A stretch of 64,000 nucleotides of DNA from Rhodospirillum rubrum ATCC 11170. GTDB taxonomy: Bacteria > Pseudomonadota > Alphaproteobacteria > Rhodospirillales > Rhodospirillaceae. This document shows positions 56,607 to 64,000 of the stretch, piece by piece. The stretch is from the NCBI RefSeq assembly GCF_000013085.1, contig NC_007643.1, positions 2,093,001-2,157,000 on the forward strand, read 5' to 3'. The notes under the pieces were generated by a model that saw only the letters and a list, made by a program, of their open reading frames with translations, was not told the origin of the DNA and did no database searches. The translations under genes and the position numbers were made by a program. Each line of letters opens with the position of its first letter. The first letter of the stretch is position 1.

Positions 56607-56777
56607 CTAGACCAGCAGCACCGCCACCCCGGCCATCAGGCAGAGGATGCCGCAAAAGACCAGGAGCGCCACCAGCCAGCGCGGCAGACGGCTTTGGGCG
56701 CGGCCGCCCAGCACCAGGAACTGCGCCACTCCGGCCGTCAGCAAAACCAGCCCCAGGGGATTAAGGCCGCCGCTCAC
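56607..56777 (-). CDS. Small two-helix membrane protein between era and recO
   Basis: A 56-residue frame from GTG 56777 to TAG 56607 encodes two hydrophobic helices (NPLGLVLLTAGVAQFLVLGG and WLVALLVFCGILCLMAGVAV) separated by a short basic loop RAQSRLPR. It fits exactly in the 203-base gap between era and recO on the same strand. It has no good Shine-Dalgarno, and I do not recognise the family. Codon use is like neighbouring genes, and there are no stops for the full hydrophobic frame. Confidence 0.55.
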   Translation of the reverse strand: MSGGLNPLGLVLLTAGVAQFLVLGGRAQSRLPRWLVALLVFCGILCLMAGVAVLLV

Positions 56778-56789
56778 CGCGCGCCCCGC

Positions 56790-57719
56790 TCAGACATCGA
56801 AATCAAGTCCCCATTCGGAATACTGGTCGCGATCGTCCCACAGCCGGTCGTTGACCTTGACGTGAAGGAACAGATGCACCGGGCGTTCCAAAATCTCGGA
56901 AAGCTCCACGCGGGCGGCCCTGCCCAGGGCCTTGATCCGCGCGCCGCCCTTGCCGAGGAAAATCGCCCGCTGGCTTTCGCGCTGCACCAGCACCGTCTGG
57001 TCGATGCGCACCGAACCATCGGCGCGCTCGCGCCAGGATTCGGTCACCACCGCGGCGGCATAGGGCAGTTCCTCGTGCAACTGCAAGAAGACCTTTTCGC
57101 GGGTGATCTCGGCGGCCAGCAAACGCTGGGGCAGATCGGAGACCTCGTCCTCGGGGAACATCCACGGGCCGGCGGGCACCCGCTCGGCCAACCATGCCAA
57201 CACGTCGTCGCAGCCGCTGCCGGTCAGCGCCGAAATCATGAAGACTTTTTCAAAGGGCAAAGCCGCATCCAGGCGCGAGGCCATTTCAAGCAGGCGCGAG
57301 CGTTCCAGGGCATCGACCTTGTTGAGCGCCAGAAGGGCCCGGCGGCCGGTGGCTTTCAGCTTGGTCAGGATCTCTTCGACCTCGGCCGTGATGCCCTTAT
57401 GGGCATCGATCACCAGCAACACCAGATCGGCTTCCAGGGCGCCTTCCCAGGCGGCGGCGACCATGGCGCGATCGAAGCGCTTGCGCGGCTGGAAGATTCC
57501 CGGGGTATCGACGAACACCACCTGGGCTTCGCCAACCATGGCGATGCCGCGCACCCGCGAGCGCGTCGTCTGCACCTTGGGCGAAACGATGGTCACCTTG
57601 GAACCGACCAGTCGGTTCACCAAAGTGCTCTTGCCGGCGTTGGGGGCGCCGATGACGGCGACGAAGCCGCAGCGCGGCGGAGCAGAGTCGGCGGGGGAAG
57701 GGCAATCCAAATCGGTCAT
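56790..57719 (-). CDS. era: GTPase Era
   Basis: A 309-residue ribosome-assembly GTPase that binds 16S rRNA. G-domain motifs: VIGAPNAGKSTLVNRL (G1), TTRSRVRGI (G2 Thr region), FVDTPGIFQPR (G3), LLALNKVDALERS (G4) and ISALTGSGCDDV (G5). The C-terminal KH domain follows (LGKGGARIKALGRAARVEL). ATG 57719 is the correct start; the longer frame from 57848 is spurious. The order rnc-era-recO is conserved. Confidence 0.96.
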   Translation of the reverse strand: MTDLDCPSPADSAPPRCGFVAVIGAPNAGKSTLVNRLVGSKVTIVSPKVQTTRSRVRGIAMVGEAQVVFVDTPGIFQPRKRFDRAMVAAAWEGALEADLVLLVIDAHKGITAEVEEILTKLKATGRRALLALNKVDALERSRLLEMASRLDAALPFEKVFMISALTGSGCDDVLAWLAERVPAGPWMFPEDEVSDLPQRLLAAEITREKVFLQLHEELPYAAAVVTESWRERADGSVRIDQTVLVQRESQRAIFLGKGGARIKALGRAARVELSEILERPVHLFLHVKVNDRLWDDRDQYSEWGLDFDV

Positions 57720-57931
57720 GTCGTCTTTTTTTCTCTTGGCTTGGCGCGGGTTCGGCGCGATTCGCCCATCCCTTTCAGGCTTTAGCGGCCCGGCGATAGC
57801 GCGATGGCCCCCGAAGACGGCGATCCGCCCGGACCGCGGGCCGATCACCGCTCGGTCTCCCGTTCAATCTAAATCAAACCGCGTCCAATGGGGATCATCG
57901 AACGCGGCTTTCACACCCCTGTCGGTCCTGA

Positions 57932-58597
57932 TCAGGCCAGACGATCAAGAAGCCTTTGGGCGGCGGCCTGTTCGGCCAGCCGCTTGGAGGCCCCCAGGGC
58001 GCTTTCCGAGCCGTTATCCTTGACCGTCACGCTCACCGTGAACATCGGCTTGTGGGGCGGACCGTCCCGCCCTTCCACCGCATAGGTGGGCAGCGGCAGG
58101 CCCCGTCCCTGGGCCCATTCCTGCAAGGCCGTCTTGGCGTCCTTGGGCGGGGTCAGGTCTTCGGCCATCAAGGGCGCCCAGCGCGCTTCGACGAAGCGCT
58201 GGGCCTTGGCGTAGCCGCCATCGAGATGGAGCGCGCCCAGCACCGCTTCGCAGACATCGCAGAGCAGCGAGGGATTGAACTGCCCGCCCAATTCCTCTTC
58301 GCCCCGCGACAGCTCCATCAACTCGCCCAGGCCAACGCTCTGGGCGACACGGGCCACCGTGTCTTGGCGAACCAGACTGGCGTGACGGCGCGCCAAGGCG
58401 CCCTCGTCCTCGGTCGGGAAGCGGGCGTACAGCATCTCGGCGACCACCAGCCCCAACACCCGGTCGCCCAGAAACTCCAGGCGCTCGTAGCTCGGCCTGC
58501 CCTCGCGCGAACGGTGGGTCAGGGCGCGCGCCAACAAGGCGGGGTCGGTGAACCGATGATCCAGGGCGATCTGAAGAGCGTTCAGGTCGCGGGCCAT
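57932..58597 (-). CDS. rnc: Ribonuclease III
   Basis: A 221-residue double-strand-specific endoribonuclease for rRNA processing. The signature ERLEFLGDRVLG has the metal-binding Glu and Asp; the second site is CDVCEAVLGALHLDGG (Asp and Glu); the dsRBD is C-terminal (DAKTALQEWAQGRGLPLPTY, ASKRLAEQAAAQRLL). ATG 58597 with GGAGG 5 bases upstream is better than the longer reading from 58627. Era follows about 210 bases downstream. Confidence 0.96.
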   Translation of the reverse strand: MARDLNALQIALDHRFTDPALLARALTHRSREGRPSYERLEFLGDRVLGLVVAEMLYARFPTEDEGALARRHASLVRQDTVARVAQSVGLGELMELSRGEEELGGQFNPSLLCDVCEAVLGALHLDGGYAKAQRFVEARWAPLMAEDLTPPKDAKTALQEWAQGRGLPLPTYAVEGRDGPPHKPMFTVSVTVKDNGSESALGASKRLAEQAAAQRLLDRLA

Positions 58598-58690
58598 GGA
58601 CCCTCCAAAACCCGGAAAAACCGACAAAAGACGGGACAGGCCTTACGCCGTCCCGTCAACAAAACAAACCATCCCACCACGCAGGCGTCC

Positions 58691-59428
58691 TTAATCGATC
58701 GAATGGAAGAAGCGGTCCCAGCGAATGGCGAAGGGCCATTTCCAGACCTGCCAGATCGCCGCCGATCCATCGTGCGAGAAGAACACGAACTCGGCCCGTC
58801 CAACCAGATTCTCGGCCGGCACGAAGCCCACCGTCGCCCGGCTGTCCTGGCTGCTGTCGCGGTTGTCGCCCATCATGAAATAATGGCCCTCGGGCACCCG
58901 GAACTCGCGGGTGTTATCGAGAAAATAGGTATCGCCATGGATCTCGAGAATGGGGTGGACCACGCCGTTGGGCAAGGTTTCCTGATATTGGGTCAGGCGC
59001 AGCACGCTGCCGCCGGCTTCGCGCTGGACAAAGTCCTCGGTCCGCTCGCGGCGCACCGGCTCGCCGTTGACGTTCAAGATGCCGTCGATCACCTGGATCC
59101 GATCACCGGGCAGTCCGACCACCCGCTTGATGAAATCGACAGAGGTATCGTTGGGCTCCTTGAAGACCACGACATCGCCGCGCTTGGGCACATCGCCCAA
59201 CACCCGCCCGCTAAAGGGAATGATCCCCATCGGGAAGGAAAAGCGCGAATAGCCATAGGAGAATTTCGACACGAACAGATAATCGCCCACCAGCAGGGTC
59301 GGAATCATCGACCCCGAGGGAATGCGAAAGGGTTCGTAGGCGAATGTTCTGATGACGATGGCGATCAGAAAGGCATAGACGACCGTTTTGATCGTCTCGC
59401 CCAGGCCCCCGCCCTTTTTTCTGCTCAT
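58691..59428 (-). CDS. lepB: Signal peptidase I
   Basis: A 245-residue membrane serine protease that cleaves Sec and Tat signal peptides. One N-terminal helix (about residues 12-31) precedes RIPSGSMIPTLLVGDYLFV with the catalytic Ser; the catalytic Lys is in VDFIKRVVGLPGD; the C-terminal box is YFMMGDNRDSSQDSR. The start at 59428 (MSRKKGGGLGE) gives a typical alphaproteobacterial cytosolic tail. No gene lies in the 133 bases to pdxJ. Confidence 0.96.
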   Translation of the reverse strand: MSRKKGGGLGETIKTVVYAFLIAIVIRTFAYEPFRIPSGSMIPTLLVGDYLFVSKFSYGYSRFSFPMGIIPFSGRVLGDVPKRGDVVVFKEPNDTSVDFIKRVVGLPGDRIQVIDGILNVNGEPVRRERTEDFVQREAGGSVLRLTQYQETLPNGVVHPILEIHGDTYFLDNTREFRVPEGHYFMMGDNRDSSQDSRATVGFVPAENLVGRAEFVFFSHDGSAAIWQVWKWPFAIRWDRFFHSID

Positions 59429-59561
59429 GAGGAAATCTTTCGGACCAATTGGATAAAGCTGAACGCGGCCTCCTCGACGGAGTCCGGCCGCCAGATGAAG
59501 CCCCCGCGCCCGGCCAATGTCAAGGCTGGCATGGGGTCCCCCCGCCAGCGGAGCGCGCCGC

Positions 59562-60311
59562 TTACGCCGCCACCCCGCCGCGCAGCGCCGCGTCCATATG
59601 GGCGCGCATGCGGGCGATCGCCTGATGCAAGCCGACGAAGATCGCCTCGCCGATCAGGAAATGGCCGATATTGAGCTCGGCGATGGCGGGCAGCGCCGCC
59701 ACCGGCTCGACCGTGTCATAGGTCAGACCGTGGCCGGCATGGCATTCCAGCCCCAGGGCCTGGGCATGGCGGGCCGCCTTGTCGATGCGCAGGAACTGGG
59801 CCTCGCGCGCCGGACCGGCGGCGGCGTCGCAATAGGCGCCGGTATGGAGTTCCACCACCGGAGCGCCCAAGGCGCGGGCGGCGTCGAGCTGGCGGAGATC
59901 GGGTTCGATAAACAGCGACACCCGCACCCCGGCCTCGCCCAGGGCTGTGATGATCGGCGCCAGATGGACGGCCCCGCCAACAACGTCCAGCCCGCCCTCG
60001 GTCGTCCGCTCCTCGCGCTTTTCGGGCACGATGCAGGCGGCATGGGGGCGATGGCGCAGGGCGATGGCCAGCATCTCGGCGGTCGCGGCCATTTCCAGGT
60101 TCAGCGGCAGATCGATCTCGTCACGCAGGCGGGCGATATCGCGATCGCCGATATGGCGGCGATCCTCGCGCAGATGGGCGGTGATGCCATCGGCCCCGGC
60201 CTCTGCTGCGATCTTGGCCGCGCGCAGCGGGTCGGGATGGTCCCCGCCCCTGGCGTTGCGAATCGTCGCCACATGGTCGATGTTCACACCCAGCCTCAAC
60301 ACCCGGCTCAT
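59562..60311 (-). CDS. pdxJ: Pyridoxine 5'-phosphate synthase
   Basis: A 249-residue TIM-barrel enzyme that makes pyridoxine phosphate from deoxyxylulose phosphate and aminoacetone phosphate. Motifs: [63 protein letters not shown] and [23 protein letters not shown] lies upstream of ATG 60311. In many relatives acpS follows pdxJ, but here only 133 non-coding bases separate it from lepB. Confidence 0.96.
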   Translation of the reverse strand: MSRVLRLGVNIDHVATIRNARGGDHPDPLRAAKIAAEAGADGITAHLREDRRHIGDRDIARLRDEIDLPLNLEMAATAEMLAIALRHRPHAACIVPEKREERTTEGGLDVVGGAVHLAPIITALGEAGVRVSLFIEPDLRQLDAARALGAPVVELHTGAYCDAAAGPAREAQFLRIDKAARHAQALGLECHAGHGLTYDTVEPVAALPAIAELNIGHFLIGEAIFVGLHQAIARMRAHMDAALRGGVAA

Positions 60312-60340
60312 CGTTCTCTCCTTAAGGGGCCCAAGGGGGA

Positions 60341-60973
60341 TCAGGGTTGCTGTCGCGACAGCGGCACGCCGCCTTCGGCGGCGGCCAACTTCTCCTCGCG
60401 GATCCGCGCCTTGCGATGGCGGCGCAGAACGCGGGCATGCTGGTATCCCGCCACCGCGCGCTTGACCGGCCAATAGGTGATGATCCAGGCGAGAATGGCC
60501 AAAGGAAGCGAACCGACCAGCATCGGCAGCAGCACCGGCATCACATCGGCCATGAAGGCGGCGCCATCGAGATGGACCAGCGCCCGGACCATGTGACCAA
60601 ACAGCAAGGCGAAGTTCACCGCCTCGCCCTGCGCCTGACTGCCCAGGATCATCGATCCCAATTCATAGGTGCCGACCCAGATCACCGGGAAGGTCCAGGG
60701 ATTGCCGATCGCCGTGCCGATGGCCGAGGCGATCATATTACCGCCCAGCATCCACGATATCAGGGCGGCGAAAACGATATGGATTCCCATCAGGGGCGTC
60801 ATCGCCGAGGCGGCGCCGCAGGCAAAGCCGGTGGCGATCGACGCCGGGGTGCCGGGCAGCCGGGCGACCCGGTGGCCGATATAGCGCGCCGACCGCTTCC
60901 AGCCGGTGCGGGGCAGGAAGAACGCCTTGATCCGGGCGCCGAGGGAGGGCTTGACGCGCCTGTTGAACAGCAT
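60341..60973 (-). CDS. DUF2062 membrane protein
   Basis: A 210-residue membrane protein with about three hydrophobic helices and a basic N-terminus. The core [20 protein letters not shown] and [25 protein letters not shown] (GNP-(W/L)T-P) is the DUF2062 signature. Function is unknown; members are near rsh and polysaccharide genes in other genomes. It lies 4 bases after the rsh stop and so is part of the same run. Confidence 0.88.
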   Translation of the reverse strand: MLFNRRVKPSLGARIKAFFLPRTGWKRSARYIGHRVARLPGTPASIATGFACGAASAMTPLMGIHIVFAALISWMLGGNMIASAIGTAIGNPWTFPVIWVGTYELGSMILGSQAQGEAVNFALLFGHMVRALVHLDGAAFMADVMPVLLPMLVGSLPLAILAWIITYWPVKRAVAGYQHARVLRRHRKARIREEKLAAAEGGVPLSRQQP

Positions 60974-60977
60974 GGCC

Positions 60978-63119
60978 TTAGTGCCTCGCGCGCTCGACGT
61001 AATTGATGGCGGATGTGGCGCGCAGGGCGGCGATGATGTTGGTCAGGTGACGGACATCCTTGACCTCGACATCGACGATCATGTCGAAGAAATCCTGCTG
61101 CCGATTGGTGATCTTGAGATTGGTGATATTCCCCAGGTTCTTGGCAATCACCGTGGTCAGGGCGCCAAGACTGCCCGGTTCATTGGCGACCACCACATTG
61201 ACCCGGCCGACGTGAACCTGGCTATCGGCCTCGGCATCCCAGGCCAGATCAAGCCAGCGCTCGGGCTCGTCGGAAAACTGCTCGAGCTGGTCGCAATCGA
61301 TGGTGTGAATGGTGATGCCCTTGCCGGTGGTGACGATGCCGACGATGCGGTCCCCGGGCAGCGAGTGACAGCATTTGGCGAAATGTAACGCCATGCCGGG
61401 GATCATCCCCTTGATCTTGAAGCTGTGGTCGTCGCTGGCCCGCGGCTTCTTGGTCCGCCCCAGGGTGACGACGGCGGCCAGCTTGGGAACCATCTTGAGG
61501 CCGGGATAGACCGCCTGCACGACCTCGCGGGCCGGCAACTGGCCCTCGCCGACATCGACGATCAGATCTTCGACGCTATCGGCGCGGAATTTCTTGAGGA
61601 CTCCGTCGAGGCCCTTTTCCGTCATCTCGTAGTTTTCGGCCTTGAAGGCCCGTTCGAGCAACTGGCGCCCGAGGATCAGATATTGGTCGCGGCGCTGCGA
61701 GCGCACGAATTTGCGGATCTGGGCCCGCGCCTTGCCGGTAACGACGAAGCGTTCCCATTCGGGCGAGGGCGTCTGCGCCTTCGAGGTGGCGATCTCCACC
61801 TGATCGCCGTTGTGCAGGGGCGTGCGCAGGGGCACCAGCCGGCCATTGACCTTGGCCGAGACGCAGCGGTCGCCGACCTGGGTATGGACCGCATAGGCGA
61901 AATCGACCGGCGTCGCCCCGCTCGGCAGGCCGATCAGATCACCCTTGGGGGTGAAGCAGAACACCTGATCGCTGAACATCTCGAGCTTGGTATGCTCAAG
62001 GAATTCCTCGGGACTGGAGGTATGCTCGAGAATTTCGAGCAACTCGCGGATCCAGCGATATTGCCGGCCATCCATGACCGGCGAGCCCTGCTTATAGGAC
62101 CAATGGGCGGCCACGCCGAGTTCGGCCACCGAATGCATCTCGGCGGTGCGGATCTGGATTTCGATGCGCAGGCGTTCGGGCCCGATGACCGCCGTATGGA
62201 TCGACTGATAGCCGTTGCGCTTGGGCGTCGAGATATAGTCCTTGAAGCGGTCGGGGATCATCGGATAGGAGGCGTGGATGATGCCCAGCGCCTGATAGCA
62301 TTGCTCAAGGTTTTCAACGGTGATGCGGAAGGCCATGATGTCGGACAGCTGCTCGAACGAGATGTTCTTGCGCTTCATCTTCTGCCAGATCGAATAGGGC
62401 GTCTTTTCGCGCCCGGTGATCTCGGCGGTCAGTCCGTGCTCGGCCAAAGCGGCCTTGAGCTGATCGATGACCTTGGGCACCAGGGTGCCGCCCTGCTCGC
62501 GCAGAAAGGTCAGCCGCGCCTCGATGCCTTCCTTGGCGTCGGGATAGAGCTCGCGGAAGGCCAGATCCTCGAGTTCCTCCTTGATCTCGGCCATGCCGAT
62601 GCGTTCGGCGAGCGGCGCGTAGATCTCCATGGTCTCAAGGGCGATGCGGGCGCGCTTCTCCGGCTTGCGGATGAAATGCAGCGTCCGCATGTTGTGCAGG
62701 CGGTCGGCCAGCTTGACCATCAGGACGCGGATGTCCTCGCTCATCGCCAGCAGCAGCTTGCGGAAATTCTCGGCCTGCTTGGCGTGGTCGGAGGAGATCT
62801 GGATACGGGTGAGCTTGGTCACCCCATCGACGAGACGGGCGACATCATTGCCGAAAAGCTGGCGGACATCCTCCAGCGTCGCCTCGGTGTCCTCGATGGT
62901 GTCGTGCAACAGCGCCGTGATGATCGAGGCGCAGTCGAGCTTATAGCGGGTCAGGATCCCGGCGACATCAATGGGATGGGAAAAATAGGGATCGCCCGAG
63001 GCCCGCAATTGCGAGCCATGCATCTTCATCGCGTAGACGTAGGCGCGGTTGAGCAGATCCTCGTTGGCGTTGGGGTCATAGGCCTTGACCCGCTCGACCA
63101 GTTCGAACTGGCGCATCAT
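60978..63119 (-). CDS. rsh: Bifunctional (p)ppGpp synthetase/hydrolase RelA/SpoT (Rsh)
   Basis: A 713-residue stringent-response enzyme. The hydrolase domain is intact: PYFSHPIDVAGIL, then ALLHDTIEDTEATLEDV with the HD-x-x-ED motif. The synthetase domain has RFKDYISTPKRNGYQSIHT with the R-x-KD (SpoT-type) signature and RIEIQIRTAEMHSVAELG. TGS (VFCFTPKGDLIGLPSGATPV) and C-terminal ACT domains follow. Both activities are expected. ATG 63119 has GGAGG 8 bases upstream; ATG 63125 is only 2 bases away from that SD. It follows rpoZ. Confidence 0.95.
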   Translation of the reverse strand: MMRQFELVERVKAYDPNANEDLLNRAYVYAMKMHGSQLRASGDPYFSHPIDVAGILTRYKLDCASIITALLHDTIEDTEATLEDVRQLFGNDVARLVDGVTKLTRIQISSDHAKQAENFRKLLLAMSEDIRVLMVKLADRLHNMRTLHFIRKPEKRARIALETMEIYAPLAERIGMAEIKEELEDLAFRELYPDAKEGIEARLTFLREQGGTLVPKVIDQLKAALAEHGLTAEITGREKTPYSIWQKMKRKNISFEQLSDIMAFRITVENLEQCYQALGIIHASYPMIPDRFKDYISTPKRNGYQSIHTAVIGPERLRIEIQIRTAEMHSVAELGVAAHWSYKQGSPVMDGRQYRWIRELLEILEHTSSPEEFLEHTKLEMFSDQVFCFTPKGDLIGLPSGATPVDFAYAVHTQVGDRCVSAKVNGRLVPLRTPLHNGDQVEIATSKAQTPSPEWERFVVTGKARAQIRKFVRSQRRDQYLILGRQLLERAFKAENYEMTEKGLDGVLKKFRADSVEDLIVDVGEGQLPAREVVQAVYPGLKMVPKLAAVVTLGRTKKPRASDDHSFKIKGMIPGMALHFAKCCHSLPGDRIVGIVTTGKGITIHTIDCDQLEQFSDEPERWLDLAWDAEADSQVHVGRVNVVVANEPGSLGALTTVIAKNLGNITNLKITNRQQDFFDMIVDVEVKDVRHLTNIIAALRATSAINYVERARH

Positions 63120-63280
63120 GGCCATGTCCTCCGCCCCGCTCCCGGCCCGATGGGTGCGCAGGGCCCCGCGAGAACGAACAGGGATCGGGCGAAGGGGGGA
63201 CGAAGGGAAACGGAACCGATGGCGTCATGGCGCCCGATCATCATCCGCCTCCTCCGCACGCGTCCCTGCCCCGTCCCTCC

Positions 63281-63697
63281 CTAGTCTTCGTCCGCCTCAT
63301 CGGTGTCCTGGCCGGCGTCATCGGACAGGTCGAGATCGGAATCGGCGCCATCGTGAATGGTCAGGCCGTCGGCTTCCAGGGTGTCGTCATCCTCGGCCAG
63401 GGCGACCCCGGGCATCAGATCGCGATCGAGGCCCATGGCGTCGAAATCGTCTTCCTCGGGCTCGTCGATTTCGACGTGCTTTTGCAGCCCCTGGATGACG
63501 GCTTCCTTGAGATTGGGGATATCAACGGTGCCATCGGCGATTTCGCGCAGCGACACGACCGGGTTCTTATCGTTGTCACGATCCACGGTCAGGGCCGATC
63601 CGGCCGAGATGTCACGCGCCCGCTGGCCGGCGACCAGCACCAGTTCGAACCGATTGGGGATCTTGAGGACGCAGTCCTCGACGGTAACGCGGGCCAT
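63281..63697 (-). CDS. rpoZ: RNA polymerase omega subunit
   Basis: A 138-residue protein that helps assemble beta-prime. The conserved core is [20 protein letters not shown], then [13 protein letters not shown] and [13 protein letters not shown]. The C-terminal third (about 85-138) is an acidic tail of Asp and Glu, which makes it longer than E. coli omega. It is transcribed leftwards from a good promoter at 63768-63796 into rsh. Confidence 0.95.
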   Translation of the reverse strand: MARVTVEDCVLKIPNRFELVLVAGQRARDISAGSALTVDRDNDKNPVVSLREIADGTVDIPNLKEAVIQGLQKHVEIDEPEEDDFDAMGLDRDLMPGVALAEDDDTLEADGLTIHDGADSDLDLSDDAGQDTDEADED

Positions 63698-63767
63698 GCA
63701 AACCCTCCAGAAAGCGTAAGGTCAGGGGGACGGTCCGGGCGGCGCAAAGCTGCCCGGGGGACCGGCA

Positions 63768-63796
63768 TATATAGAGACTAGGCCGGCGGTTTGCAA
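63768..63796 (-). promoter_or_regulatory. Sigma-70-type promoter for rpoZ-rsh
   Basis: On the reverse strand TTGCAA (63796-63791) and TATATA (63773-63768) are separated by exactly 17 bases. Start of transcription is expected near 63760, about 60 bases upstream of rpoZ. Nothing else accounts for the isolated AT-rich boxes in the gap after folK. Confidence 0.6.
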
Positions 63797-63809
63797 CCAG
63801 ATCGACCGA

Positions 63810-64000
63810 TTACAAACGTTCCGCCGCCTGATCGGCGGCAAGGGCGGCGATCAGGGTGTCGATCGGTTGGTCAAGAACCGGGTGGCGCCAGTCGGGCGCG
63901 ATCTCGCGCAAGGGGAATAAAACGAAACCGCGCTCGGCCATGCGCGGATGGGGCAGCAGCGGCGGCGCCCCGGTCCGGCGCAGCTCGTCATAATCAAGCA
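63810..64000 (-). CDS. folK: HPPK (7,8-dihydro-6-hydroxymethylpterin pyrophosphokinase), C-terminus only
   Basis: Only the last 62 codons are inside the window. The reverse strand reads [20 protein letters not shown], then [20 protein letters not shown] and [21 protein letters not shown], ending at TAA 63812-63810. The HPR-(M/L)-x-x-RxFVL-x-PL-x-(D/E)IAP-x-W block is the FolK C-terminal signature, with the ATP-binding Arg residues. rpoZ follows about 110 bases downstream, the usual alphaproteobacterial order. Confidence 0.93.
   Translation of the reverse strand, partial: LDYDELRRTGAPPLLPHPRMAERGFVLFPLREIAPDWRHPVLDQPIDTLIAALAADQAAERL

Overview
The window reads as a stretch of main chromosome from a purple non-sulfur alphaproteobacterium of the Rhodospirillum type, most likely R. 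rubrum or a close relative. The pointers are very high G+C, a K+-independent proton-pumping pyrophosphatase, a class I PHA synthase, a Ros/MucR regulator, a metal-ligand-poor HemB, and the alphaproteobacterial order folK-rpoZ-rsh-pdxJ-lepB-rnc-era-recO-parC. This naming comes from recognition of gene families, not from a database search.

Layout. 1-5 kb: start of an outer-membrane efflux protein (tolC-like), pcm, tRNA-Cys and tRNA-Asn, a Phd/PemK-type toxin-antitoxin pair, a soluble PAS chemoreceptor, and uppP. 5-14 kb: an acyl-CoA synthetase/GNAT fusion, a large GGDEF-EAL protein, a PomAB-like stator pair, and a compact module of a membrane protein, an ECF sigma factor and a second small membrane protein. 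14-20.8 kb: a coupled SAM-hydrolase-type/metallo-hydrolase pair, an M20 amidohydrolase, a CoxG-like protein, a 2-hydroxyacid dehydrogenase and phaC. 20.8-23.9 kb: a visibly lower-G+C insert with one 945-residue gene, an alpha/beta-hydrolase fused to a STAND-type P-loop NTPase and four near-identical 40-residue TPR-like repeats. This is the best candidate for an undescribed (defence-like) system. 23.9-34 kb: hppA and a long leftward run rpiB-glyA-nrdR-ribD-ribE-ribBX-ribH-nusB-thiL-fliL-like (riboflavin synthesis with its usual companions). 34.5-36.7 kb: a MucR-type regulator, a DUF6898-like small protein, queD and folE (deazapurine/queuosine entry steps). 36.9-40.1 kb: a valine-degradation cluster with a LiuR-like palindrome in front of it. 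40.4-48 kb: metY-hemB, hydrolases, an orphan TRAP binding protein, a penicillin-acylase family enzyme and a flavin reductase. 48-53.6 kb: a second, H+-type MotAB pair with an RDD protein, bpt, a Tat-exported TRAP binding protein and a transglutaminase-like protein. 53.6-64 kb: the leftward housekeeping cluster parC, recO, a small membrane protein, era, rnc, lepB, pdxJ, DUF2062, rsh, rpoZ, and the end of folK.

How the genes work together. The ribD/E/BX/H genes make the lumazine and riboflavin skeleton; RibBX keeps only the DHBP synthase half, so GTP cyclohydrolase II must come from elsewhere. rpoZ and rsh share a stringent-response operon. The ACAD, hydrolase and dehydrogenase genes cover isobutyryl-CoA to methylmalonate semialdehyde. 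Two different flagellar stator pairs lie 36 kb apart, without any other flagellar structural genes apart from one FliL-like protein. Start codons were re-chosen from Shine-Dalgarno sequences and family N-termini where the longest reading frame was clearly too long.
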